Assembly (NCBI RefSeq): GCF_003113895.1
Contig: NZ_BDUD01000002.1
Location: 62,001-126,000 of the forward strand
Direction of reading: 5' to 3'
Length of the DNA: 64,000 nt
Source of the DNA: Nostoc commune NIES-4072
GTDB taxonomy: Bacteria; Cyanobacteriota; Cyanobacteriia; Cyanobacteriales; Nostocaceae
Every line of letters starts with the position of its first letter. The first letter of the stretch is position 1. This document shows, in pieces, positions 17,862 through 26,530 of the stretch. Position numbers and translations under genes: made by a program. The notes under the pieces are model-generated. The model searched no databases, had not been told where the DNA came from, and saw nothing but the letters and a program-made list of their open reading frames with translations.

Positions 17862-18275
17862 TTACTCCCCTCGCGGCAACAAATAGAAAGGATAGACCAA
17901 ACTGCGAGTATCATGGCTTTCCTTGGGGCGATATTCCAAAGTAATATCTACTCGACCTTGCACTGGATCTGGTTCAGTGCGTACAGCATCGACGACAATA
18001 CGCGGTTCCCACATTTCCAAAGCCTCTTGCACATACAGACGCAGCAGCAGTAAAGTTTGAGTATTCATGGGTGCAAAAGTCAATTCTGAAAGACGTGACC
18101 CAAAGTTAGGCCGATATACCCGTTCGCCTAATTGCGTACCCAAGATCAGCCAAATAGACTCCTCAATATTTCTTTCTGCTGAACTGATCTGGATACTTCC
18201 TTGTACATTCACCCGTAAAGGGAATGACCAGCCTGTACCCAGATATGATTGTCGATTATTAGCTGCATCTGACAT
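17862..18275 (-). CDS. cis9: CIS baseplate protein, gp25-like (Cis9)
   Basis: A 137-residue protein of the GPW/gp25 family. It carries the conserved ESIWLILGTQLGERVYRPNF segment and MNTQTLLLLRLYVQEALEMWEP. gp25 proteins nucleate sheath polymerisation on the baseplate. Length is normal. It sits immediately before the gpJ gene. Confidence 0.9.
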   Translation of the reverse strand: MSDAANNRQSYLGTGWSFPLRVNVQGSIQISSAERNIEESIWLILGTQLGERVYRPNFGSRLSELTFAPMNTQTLLLLRLYVQEALEMWEPRIVVDAVRTEPDPVQGRVDITLEYRPKESHDTRSLVYPFYLLPRGE

Positions 18276-18509
18276 GCAAATAACTTTAGTGGCTAACTGT
18301 GCAGTTAATGTAATTTAGAGTAACTGCAAACACTATTAGCCAAAAGTCGAGTTATTTATCTAAATTCGCGGAAAACCCCATCCGCCTATGCAGTGGGGAG
18401 TATCAAAGCAGGGAACAGATGACAGGTGATATCAAGTCCGGCTAATTATATACGATATGGTTGGTTGAGTTGGTAATGGGTTGAGCTTCATTGGTAAGTC
18501 CAGTCCTCA

Positions 18510-18806
18510 TTATGGTGCTACTAACACCGTCACCCCGGTAGCAATCACAGGCAAGGATATGGGTACTGGCACTGGCGCTGGTGGAGTCACGCCTACAGCC
18601 ATAGTCCCCATGTGTGCTACAGGACGACCACAAGCCAAAACCGTGACAGAAGAGGGCATAACTAGCGCCCCAGTAGCAATTGTTGGCCCGGCTACAGCAT
18701 CCCCCATACAAGCGATTGGTCTTCCCATAACTAAGACATTTGGCGCTCCAGGCCCTATTATTGGACTGCCACTAGCCAAATCTCCTAAAACTGCAACTGG
18801 TAACAT
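18510..18806 (-). CDS. cis10: PAAR-repeat spike tip protein (Cis10)
   Basis: A 98-residue PAAR protein, glycine- and proline-rich, with several short beta turns ending in MG or CG dipeptides (RPIACMGDAVAG, RPVAHMGTMA). The ATG at 18806 was chosen because AGGAAAG precedes it by a few bases. PAAR proteins cap the VgrG spike. The spike gene lies next to it, in the expected arrangement. The 18276-18509 and 18807-18963 gaps hold nothing clear. Confidence 0.85.
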   Translation of the reverse strand: MLPVAVLGDLASGSPIIGPGAPNVLVMGRPIACMGDAVAGPTIATGALVMPSSVTVLACGRPVAHMGTMAVGVTPPAPVPVPISLPVIATGVTVLVAP

Positions 18807-18963
18807 AAACTTTCCTTTTGCTAATTGCAATATAGTTTTAAACGTTGATTATGTATGAAATCTTGCCATCCAGTTATTAGCCATTAGTAGGTATAGGCTT
18901 GACAATCCCCGCACTTTTAGGGCATGGAGGAAGGCTATGTTCACAGATTTGCCGTTACACGAC

Positions 18964-21111
18964 TTAACAATTAAGGCGAATCAAAGGTGCTGTAACGCTA
19001 GCTGTAACAGCAGCCATCAAAGCAGCAGCAGCCCCAGCTTGTAAATTTAGTGCTGCACCGGATTGAACGCTACAAGAAGCACCAGCCTGTACTGATAGCG
19101 CCGCCCCAGATTGCAGTGACATTGCCGCTCCAGCTTTCATATTTGCAGTACCGACAGCTTTAAAATCTAACATTCCTCCTGCTTGGGCGCTGATTTTAGC
19201 TGGAGTTTGCATTTCAATACCACCAGGAGCAATTTTTATACTACTAGGGCCTGATTCTAATTTAATTTCCATCGGCGCTTTAATATTAATTTTCTGCACC
19301 GCCTCGATGTTAATACTATTGCTCGTATCGCTCATAGTTATTTTTTGACCGTTGGGCGTTTTAATTTCAATTTTTTTCCCCATGTCATCCATCATTATTT
19401 GATGACCGCCAGTTGTTTTAATTTTTATATTTTTCCCCATGTCATCCATCAGCACTTGATGACCATTTTTTGTTTTAATTTCAATCTTCTTATCTTTATC
19501 ATCTAATCGCACATAATGACCATCTGTGGTTTTAGTTTCCACAAATTTATCACTATCATTCATATGGAATTTATGAGCTTTTGTTGTCTCCAGGTAACAG
19601 CCAGATTTACTGCTATCTTTATCTTCTTCTACAAATTGCAGTTTATGACCTAAGCGAGTTTTAAATGTTCTTAAGCGTACTTTGCCATCAACCACCGATT
19701 TGTCTACAGTTTCGGGTGGCGCATCTTTACCATTCCATACTCCGCCAATTACATAAGGACGATGAATATCGCCATGCTCAAAAGCTACCAACACTTCGTC
19801 ATTGATTTCTGGTAGGCAATCAAAACCGCGATCGCCTGCTGCTCCTGCTCCCACAACTCTCGCCCAGTTGCTTTGGTGGTCTTCGGTCAAAGTGGGAAAT
19901 TTTACTTTTACTCTGCCCCATTTTTGGGGGTCATTATTGTCAGTGACAATCCCTACTAAAAGCGTTTGTCCTGGTTGTAAATTGCTTTGGGTAATGCGAG
20001 GCATCCAATTATTTCCTCGTAAACCTCGGACGCTAAATTCTGTGATATAGTTGCCTTCTTGATATAAGTGACGGGTCTGGGTAACGTAATATTTACCATT
20101 ATATTTACCCATGCCTTCTAGTTTTATGACTTTTCCTGTGCGTAATAAAGGGTTGCCTTCACCTTTACCATCTGCATGGACAAATTCTCCGGCAATTTCA
20201 TTACATATACCTTGGGCGATCGCATCTGCTTCAGCAATAGTAGAAACCGGGCGATCTACTATCACCATTGTCGGTGAATTTGGCTTACCATTAAAGCTAT
20301 TATTGGTACTATTACCTTTACCAAAATCAATTTGTGTCACTACTTGAGGCGCATTTTTATTAGAGACGATGGCTTGTTTTTGGCTGTAGTCCCAAGCTCG
20401 AACCTGCACAGAATTGATCTGTTCTGCACTAGTAACACGCACTGCCAAACTATGAATATTTTTTAACCACTGGAGATTTAAAGTATCTCCTGTGGTAGGT
20501 TTACGAAAGTGCAGTTTGTTATCTTGCACGAAAAGTTCAAAACCAATTCTCGCTGCCCTCTCGTGCAGAAATTCCATATTAGTTTGATTCTTCTGAAAAA
20601 TATATCCAGGGGGATCATCAAAACCATGAGGGCCGCCGCTATCATCTACAGTACCAATAGATATACCCACTTCCCCAGCAATTTTTTTGGCAATATCGCT
20701 GTCTTTAGCATTCTGATAAGAGCGATTAAAGCGTCCCCGATGCAGGCGGTGAGATATATCATAACCGCGAATAATTAGGGGTGCTTGGGATTCGCTGTTA
20801 AACTGAGTTTCTATAGCTGTAATTTCTCCTTCAAGAATATAGCCTTGACCCTGCTCTGAAAATTCTTGTGCTTGTGTAGTACTAGACTTAAAACCAATTT
20901 TTATCGATTTACCAATTGTAAATAAGTCTTGGTATCGCCATGCTGTATCCTCTTGTCGCCCAGGAAAGTAATCATTGCGAATTACTAAAGTAAACATTCC
21001 AGGTTGATGTAGACTTTCTTCCACAGATATTTGCAGAATATCCTCAAGTAATGCTGCGGAAGCATCCTTGTTATCAATCTGCAATATCGGTTCTGCACTA
21101 TAAGTTCCCAT
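18964..21111 (-). CDS. cis8: VgrG-like spike protein (Cis8)
   Basis: A 715-residue spike. Residues 1-360 are the gp27-like hub (IQKNQTNMEFLHERA-type region around 165-180, FRKPTTGDTL). Residues 380-470 form the OB fold (LLVGIVTDNNDPQKWGRVKV, then WARVVG and the VAFEHGDIHRPYVIGGVWN ending). The C-terminal third is a repetitive beta helix: three or more K-I-E-I-K-T..GHQ units of about 19 residues, then alternating MKAGAAMSLQSGAALSVQAG repeats. The tip would receive the PAAR protein. The gene is intact. Confidence 0.9.
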   Translation of the reverse strand: MGTYSAEPILQIDNKDASAALLEDILQISVEESLHQPGMFTLVIRNDYFPGRQEDTAWRYQDLFTIGKSIKIGFKSSTTQAQEFSEQGQGYILEGEITAIETQFNSESQAPLIIRGYDISHRLHRGRFNRSYQNAKDSDIAKKIAGEVGISIGTVDDSGGPHGFDDPPGYIFQKNQTNMEFLHERAARIGFELFVQDNKLHFRKPTTGDTLNLQWLKNIHSLAVRVTSAEQINSVQVRAWDYSQKQAIVSNKNAPQVVTQIDFGKGNSTNNSFNGKPNSPTMVIVDRPVSTIAEADAIAQGICNEIAGEFVHADGKGEGNPLLRTGKVIKLEGMGKYNGKYYVTQTRHLYQEGNYITEFSVRGLRGNNWMPRITQSNLQPGQTLLVGIVTDNNDPQKWGRVKVKFPTLTEDHQSNWARVVGAGAAGDRGFDCLPEINDEVLVAFEHGDIHRPYVIGGVWNGKDAPPETVDKSVVDGKVRLRTFKTRLGHKLQFVEEDKDSSKSGCYLETTKAHKFHMNDSDKFVETKTTDGHYVRLDDKDKKIEIKTKNGHQVLMDDMGKNIKIKTTGGHQIMMDDMGKKIEIKTPNGQKITMSDTSNSINIEAVQKINIKAPMEIKLESGPSSIKIAPGGIEMQTPAKISAQAGGMLDFKAVGTANMKAGAAMSLQSGAALSVQAGASCSVQSGAALNLQAGAAAALMAAVTASVTAPLIRLNC

Positions 21112-21163
21112 AAGAATTTTTTTAATTAACTTAATTTTTATTACTAATATTTAAAGCCTGCGT

Positions 21164-21673
21164 CTATCTCTGCCTTGTACGATTCACATTTGCCGGAGTT
21201 CCCATACCAGGTTGGGAAGTTGACTCATCTACTTCTTCTAAAGTTAAATCCAGCTTGGCTCTTACTGGTGTACCATCAGGCAGAAACATCATTAAGCTGT
21301 AGATAATACTGGTGACAAAGCAACGTATGTACTGTTGCTCTCCCCAAGTAAATATATATATGGGTGGGCGTTTTTCTTTGCCTTCTCCGGCTTGAGCAAA
21401 GTCAACAGCTTTTTGAAATTTGCTGATGTATGTTAATACGCTAGTGCCATCTTCATAGGTGTCAAAAAATATATCTCTAATGTTGAGAGTACAAGGTTCT
21501 GGATAAGCAAAAGTAACTTTTGGCAATCCCCTACCAGTTCTTGCACCGGGATTTTTATTCAAACTAATTGACTGCCCAAAATCTAACTGAGTAGGGTTAT
21601 ACATAAATTCGATATCTTCGACACCTTTATCGCAGGCAATCAGTTTGGCTTTAACCAGACTAGAAGTTGGCAT
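21164..21673 (-). CDS. cis7: CIS tube-initiator protein (Cis7-like), without LysM
   Basis: A 169-residue protein with the CIS tube-protein N-terminal signature (EFMYNPTQLDFGQSISLNKN, then FFDTYEDGTSVLTYISKF and a YIRCFVTSIIYSLMMFLPDG stretch). It joins the spike to the tube. Larger relatives such as Afp7/Pvc7 carry a C-terminal LysM domain, which is absent here, so this is the short form. It follows the VgrG gene on the same strand. Confidence 0.85.
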   Translation of the reverse strand: MPTSSLVKAKLIACDKGVEDIEFMYNPTQLDFGQSISLNKNPGARTGRGLPKVTFAYPEPCTLNIRDIFFDTYEDGTSVLTYISKFQKAVDFAQAGEGKEKRPPIYIFTWGEQQYIRCFVTSIIYSLMMFLPDGTPVRAKLDLTLEEVDESTSQPGMGTPANVNRTRQR

Positions 21674-21796
21674 ATAATTTTTCTTATGAGGGGACAGGGA
21701 ATAGGAAGAGGCAATATTAATCTGGTTGGAATATGGCTAAATAACTAAGAATCAGCATAGAAACTGCACTACATAAGTTAAGGTCAAAAAACCTCC

Positions 21797-22588
21797 TTAC
21801 CAAGGCAGTTTCCCAGAAGAGGATTGAGTGTGAAATTCTCGCTCTAGCATTAATTTCTGTTGAATAAAGGCATAAACTTCTTGCGCCAGAAGTTCTAAAT
21901 TCCGTGAGTCTGGCTTTTTTGAAGATTGACGTGAATAAGTAGTTTGTTGAGTAAAAGTTGGCGATCGCTGTTGAGGAGAGATTACAGTAGAGTTTGATGA
22001 CTGACTTAACACATGGGAATTTGTGTTCATGACATGATCTATATTGTCGATATCTGTCCTATCGACATTGGTTAATAAGTCACTAATACTTGACCAAGCT
22101 GCTGGGGTTGTGTCGGATGCTGTTAAGTTGGGCTGTTTTTTTTGCTGATGGTGTTTCACAGGTATGGGAGAATAAGTCAGGCGATCGCTAGATGCTATCT
22201 TCACCCTCTGTTGACCAGTCGGCGCTACATTTTCTTTAGCGACAGGTTGCACATCGATAAAGTCAGATTCCCTCACCAAAGGGCTGATGAGGGCTAAATT
22301 CTGCAAAACTTGAGGTAATTGTGGCAGTTCTGACTCTAGTTCCACATCACATTCCTTTGGTTGAGCTTCTGTCTCTGCGGCGATTATTCTTTCTGAGGAT
22401 GGGACGCTGGCAGTATTTTCTGTAATATCCGCAGACACCAATTCTATGGGACAAATATGTGTTAGCTGCCAATTTTGACCTAATGTAATAGCAGGTAGTA
22501 AGGGAGCTTTTATCCCCAGAGGTTCATGAGGTCTTATCTGTGCGTAACACTTGCTACTTATGGGGTCGTCATTGAGTGCTTCTGTCAT
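21797..22588 (-). CDS. Low-complexity CIS linker protein with conserved C-terminal VY helix
   Basis: About 263 residues, starting at ATG 22588 (an upstream in-frame extension is less likely). The first 220 residues are low-complexity and probably disordered. The C-terminal helix LAQEVYAFIQQKLMLEREF matches a short motif (L-x-x-x-VY-x-x-x-x-x-L-x-x-ER) that I associate with small eCIS operon proteins. It lies between the Cis7 and tube genes. The role is unknown; an assembly adaptor is possible. Confidence 0.5.
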   Translation of the reverse strand: MTEALNDDPISSKCYAQIRPHEPLGIKAPLLPAITLGQNWQLTHICPIELVSADITENTASVPSSERIIAAETEAQPKECDVELESELPQLPQVLQNLALISPLVRESDFIDVQPVAKENVAPTGQQRVKIASSDRLTYSPIPVKHHQQKKQPNLTASDTTPAAWSSISDLLTNVDRTDIDNIDHVMNTNSHVLSQSSNSTVISPQQRSPTFTQQTTYSRQSSKKPDSRNLELLAQEVYAFIQQKLMLEREFHTQSSSGKLPW

Positions 22589-22673
22589 ATAGGAGTTATA
22601 TTTGATTTGGGAAAAAATCAGTAAATTTCTATTTGTCTTCTTTGCTGTTCCCCGTTTCCTCACTACAAAAATT

Positions 22674-23249
22674 TTAATAACTAGTGAAATATCCTTTATT
22701 GTCGCGTCCGTCCTTCAGAATAGAAGCACCACTACCACTGGATTTTGACTGTTGATTAGTAACTTTTATTCCTTCATAGATTAAAGTTAATTCTTCAATG
22801 GCTACAGTGGTGCTATCTGCGCTTAAAGAAGGAGCTTTCCAGCCGACAGGAACTACACCAATTAGAGTCCAACGCTGCATCGTTTCCCCCGCTTGATTGA
22901 AGAGTAAAATATTGACATTGCGGCGGTTTTTAGTACTGCTTGCATTATTACGACTAGGGTCTTTTTGGGTTAATATCTGCTCTAACCAATGCCAGAAAAC
23001 CAAATCGTTAGTAATTCCGCGTTTGAGTGTGACTGGCGAGAATTTAGCTTGACCTAAAAAAATCCGTTGCTGATCATTCACCCCGCCTTCATATTGAGTT
23101 TTATAATCCAAATCTACACCCAAACCCGAACACTCAGTAAAACAGGCAGTAATACTACTCTCCATTTCTACATAAAAGCGATTGGCTGTAACGTAGTTGA
23201 GTTCACGGGTGTTATTGCCTTTTTTGTCAGAGTTGCTGTTAGCTGGCAT
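22674..23249 (-). CDS. gp19-type inner tube protein of the baseplate operon
   Basis: 191 residues from ATG 23249. It has the T4 gp19-like tube fold signatures: ANRFYVEMESSITACFTECSG, then FSPVTLKRGITNDLVFWHWL and the AIEELTLIYEGI ending strand. It is one of four tube paralogues in the window and the only one beside Cis7, so it may start the tube. The C-terminal 25 residues are a polar tail. Confidence 0.85.
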   Translation of the reverse strand: MPANSNSDKKGNNTRELNYVTANRFYVEMESSITACFTECSGLGVDLDYKTQYEGGVNDQQRIFLGQAKFSPVTLKRGITNDLVFWHWLEQILTQKDPSRNNASSTKNRRNVNILLFNQAGETMQRWTLIGVVPVGWKAPSLSADSTTVAIEELTLIYEGIKVTNQQSKSSGSGASILKDGRDNKGYFTSY

Positions 23250-23273
23250 GGTTAGCTGGGGATGATGCAAACA

Positions 23274-23459
23274 TCAAAATAGTCTTGTGTAATTATTGAT
23301 TGTTTGTCTTTGGCTGGGCATATCTTCCTGCATTAGTTGATATACTCTTTAGCTGATCTGCCCCAATAACCCTGGATCTTGCAGAACTTGCCCTGCTAAC
23401 TCAGAGAGAGTATGGAGGTCATTTAGGCGAGCGCAGCCTGGGGAAGAATACTTGACCAT
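23274..23459 (-). pseudogene. Small eCIS gene with in-frame stop
   Basis: ATG 23459 opens a 36-residue frame ending LQDPGLLGQIS at a TAA (23349-23351). Without shifting frame, it continues RVYQLMQEDMPSQRQ and stops at 23274-23276. The second part carries the same L/VY helix motif as the linker protein at 21797-22588, which is why the stop looks like a nonsense mutation in a short eCIS protein of about 60 residues. Readthrough cannot be excluded. The rest of the gap up to 23578 shows nothing clear. Confidence 0.4.
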
Positions 23460-23578
23460 AAACAAACACCTATAATCACCACATAGTATAGAGAGGTAGG
23501 TTTGTCCTTGATACTAGACAAAAGTCGAATTTCTCAAATCCTTAGCAGTACAGACTTATCTATCTGAATTGAGGCTCA

Positions 23579-25963
23579 TCAATTTTCAGGTAAAGGTTGC
23601 AAAGGTACTAACCCCGTTTTGCTCAGAAGCTGCTGACTTTCTTTAGTCTTAAGAATATTTACAAAGTTCGCCCCAACTGTAGAGCGTCTATTATCTCTTG
23701 CATAGACTACAGTAATAGGATAAGCCAAGGGATATTTTTTTGTACTAAAAAGCTGCTCATTAGGATAGTAGCTCCCCTTGTTATTGCACAAATCCGTACT
23801 TGGATCTATTGGTAAGCCGTTATTTTGCACAATCGATTGGACAGGCTCTCCTTGCTCGGCTACTGCCAGAGGATAAACCGAACATTGACCATAGACTTTG
23901 CTGATTGTACCAAAACCAATTCCACCTGCTTTACCACCTACTTTATTATTCTCAAAATCTTCAATCACCTTTCGCAAAATAGCAGAAGTAGACAATTGAG
24001 TAATTAATGTAGCTGGTGTAGTTATATTAGAATTAGCTTTCTTCTTGCTGTTTTGCCACAAACTTCTAAACGCCTCAATAGATGATTTATCTTTGAGTAC
24101 CCGTTGCTCAAATATTTGCAATGCCTCAGTTTCCGTGGGAATATATAGTTTAACTCGTAAATCCGGGCCTCCAAGTTCCTGCCAATTTTTGATTTGACCT
24201 GTGTAAAGTTGGCGCAATTGGGCAAATGTAATTTTTCCCTTCAGGGCGTTAGGAAGACTTTTTTCTCTTCGGGAATAGCTGAAGTTAACGAACACTACTA
24301 AGCCATCATAAGCAAATTCTTTATAGGTTAAATCATCATTTTGCTGATCAACTAAACTGGTGATAGCAAAGTCAGCTTTCCCTGCACGGACTTCTTGAAC
24401 AACGGCATTCTGAGTGGCAGATATATTATCTTTATACTTAACAGGTTTATAGATGAGTTGCGATTTCCGCAGCCGTTTTTGCAGTTCTGCTTCTAAAGTT
24501 TTGTCTTTAGCAATTAGGTTTGGCTGTTGCAAAACATAAGTCCAGGTTCCCTTGGCTTCACCTGTATAAGTAAATTTGCCATGAGGCAGTGGCGGTACAT
24601 CTTTAATACAGCAAGCAAGAAATTCGCTTTCAGTTGCTTCTTGGGCAGAGAGTTTTGAGGCTAAAAACCAAATTAATCCCCCTAACAACAGCAAGCTCAC
24701 AGTAGTACCAAAAATAATTAAGGGAGTGCGAGAAACTTTCACCTTTTGTGGTTTTTCTTCTGTTACTACCAAAGAATGAATTGGCTCTTCCTTTTCTGTT
24801 GGTAGTTTCAATAAAGCTTGGTGGGCAGCATTAGCACTTTCAAACCCAATACCCATACCAACCAAGCGGAGAATAAATTCTTTGAGTTGAGGGCTGATTG
24901 GCGGCCATTGCTGGTAATCTTTGGGGTGGATAGGTGCTTCGGAAGCAGGGTCTACTGCTTTGCCTATAAGTAATTGAAAGGCGACTTGTCCCAATGCTGA
25001 TAAATCATCTGCGAGGACTGGTTTGATTGTTGTGGTAGTAGGTGGGTGAAAGAGATTTTCCCAGAGAGCTAGGTCACATAGATAGATAAAAAATGATTCT
25101 TCGTCTATGAGTAGGCTGTGGAGATTGAGATTACCGTGGGCTAGTTTCTGTTTAATTTGACCTGAAGGCAGCGAAAATTTCTGTTCGTGAAGAAATACCA
25201 ATGTTTGCAAAACTTGCTTGAGGACTTGCTGCACTTGAGCAGAAGTCATAGCTCCATGACGAGCTAGGTAGCGGCTCAGAGTTGGATAGGTATCTAATTT
25301 GCTTTTGGTGATCAGGTAGCAGCGTTCTTCCTTTATATTAGTTCGATCGGCGATCGCTTCCCAAGGACATATCAGGCGACAGTCCTGCATTCTGCCGTCG
25401 GCTAAATTCAATCCTGCCAAGCTGATAAATGCGGCTTTGCGCTGAGTTAATTCCTCTTTGTTAAAAACCTTTTGCGGCAGTAAATATTCTTTAATTGTCA
25501 CTGGCTGGCTGTCATCTAGTTGCGTACCTTGGTACAAGCGCCCCATTCCTCGCCTACCCAGTAAAGTTTCTACTGTGTAAGTACCCCGATTACCTTTGAG
25601 CTTGGTCTTCTGGGCTAAGGTGGCTGGAAAACCGCATTTGACGCATGAAGTAGCTTTTGCATCTTCCTGCACTGCTTGTTGGGGGAAAGAGCAGTTTAAA
25701 GGGTTGCGAATTGGGCAGGAGCGATACTCAATGTAAAGCCGTTCATTTGTATAGAGTATAGCGACTGGTTCCCCTGTTGTGGCAGTTTCTTCAACAACTG
25801 GGGTAACTTCAACGACTGGCGGAAATAGTTCATCTTTGATTTCTCCCAGAATTGGCTTCATCCATAAAAATCGCCCTAGAAAGTTATAGCGATTTAGCCT
25901 AGCCAGTGGCTCTTGCCTTTGTAGATAGGTTCTAAGTAAATTTTGGGGAATTTTTGTCAGCAC
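23579..25963 (-). CDS. Pseudokinase, TM and PstS-like binding protein fusion
   Basis: 794 residues, GTG start at 25963. A zinc-ribbon-like region lies at about 82-118 (CPIRNPLNC, CVKCG). A kinase fold covers about 125-375: the loop GRRGMGRLY and the VTIKEY lysine are present, but HRDxKxxN is replaced by HGNLNLHS and DFG by DLA. The catalytic Asp is lost, so this is probably a pseudokinase. One TM helix follows (SLLLLGGLIWFLA, near 405-425). The C-terminal 350 residues are a periplasmic phosphate-binding (PstS/SBP) type domain with QLRQLYTGQIKNWQELGG. It could sense a ligand on one side and signal by binding on the other. It lies next to the CIS operon start. Confidence 0.8.
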   Translation of the reverse strand: MLTKIPQNLLRTYLQRQEPLARLNRYNFLGRFLWMKPILGEIKDELFPPVVEVTPVVEETATTGEPVAILYTNERLYIEYRSCPIRNPLNCSFPQQAVQEDAKATSCVKCGFPATLAQKTKLKGNRGTYTVETLLGRRGMGRLYQGTQLDDSQPVTIKEYLLPQKVFNKEELTQRKAAFISLAGLNLADGRMQDCRLICPWEAIADRTNIKEERCYLITKSKLDTYPTLSRYLARHGAMTSAQVQQVLKQVLQTLVFLHEQKFSLPSGQIKQKLAHGNLNLHSLLIDEESFFIYLCDLALWENLFHPPTTTTIKPVLADDLSALGQVAFQLLIGKAVDPASEAPIHPKDYQQWPPISPQLKEFILRLVGMGIGFESANAAHQALLKLPTEKEEPIHSLVVTEEKPQKVKVSRTPLIIFGTTVSLLLLGGLIWFLASKLSAQEATESEFLACCIKDVPPLPHGKFTYTGEAKGTWTYVLQQPNLIAKDKTLEAELQKRLRKSQLIYKPVKYKDNISATQNAVVQEVRAGKADFAITSLVDQQNDDLTYKEFAYDGLVVFVNFSYSRREKSLPNALKGKITFAQLRQLYTGQIKNWQELGGPDLRVKLYIPTETEALQIFEQRVLKDKSSIEAFRSLWQNSKKKANSNITTPATLITQLSTSAILRKVIEDFENNKVGGKAGGIGFGTISKVYGQCSVYPLAVAEQGEPVQSIVQNNGLPIDPSTDLCNNKGSYYPNEQLFSTKKYPLAYPITVVYARDNRRSTVGANFVNILKTKESQQLLSKTGLVPLQPLPEN

Positions 25964-26280
25964 AGCAGATAATTTAGGTGCTAAATATTAAAGATAAAAG
26001 CGTACATTCTACCCTATGGCCAAAATATAAAGCTATTTGTATTTAATTTTTTTATTTTGGCATTTACTGCTTGTCTGAGCGACTAGACTATAGTCGAATT
26101 TTGGTTGATAAATTCTTTTGGTTTTGTACATCTAGAGATAGTGGGCCTTAGCCTTAAGCATAATATCTGCTAAATGCAGTTAAATTTATCAACTTTCAGT
26201 TGCTACTAATTCACTCTACACATATTATAAATATGATTGCCAAGTATTGTATATACGTCAACTTTCAATAACTAGGAATT

Positions 26281-26490
26281 ATGGCTAAAGAAGAAGTAAC
26301 CAGATTATTTAGAGCGGCTCAAGCTAATTTATCTTTACGGGAAAATCTCAACTCAGCACCGAATATAGAAACATTTGTGCAGTTAGCTCAAGGTCTTGGC
26401 TATAACTTCACCCTTCAAGAATGGAAAGAAGTTACTAGCGTCAATGTTGAAGAGTTGCAGTGTAAAGTATCCGAGATTCCAGGGATTTAA
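26281..26490 (+). CDS. Nif11-type peptide
   Basis: 69 residues. The pattern EEVTRLFRAAQANLSLRENL, then FVQLAQGLGYNFTLQEW, is the Nif11 domain used as a leader in cyanobacterial peptide natural products. There is no Gly-Gly site followed by a long core; only about 12 residues follow the domain. No lanthionine synthetase or peptidase transporter is visible nearby, so a stand-alone regulatory or structural role is possible. It is the only plus-strand gene in this stretch. Confidence 0.65.
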   Translation: MAKEEVTRLFRAAQANLSLRENLNSAPNIETFVQLAQGLGYNFTLQEWKEVTSVNVEELQCKVSEIPGI

Positions 26491-26530
26491 TTTGGTGACA
26501 AATTTAGGTGGAGGTGATTGTCTGGGCAAG

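Noticed and set aside
18481..18858. Plus-strand ORF over the PAAR gene
   Set aside because: It mirrors the glycine/proline-rich PAAR frame on the minus strand, which has a ribosome binding site and the right neighbours.
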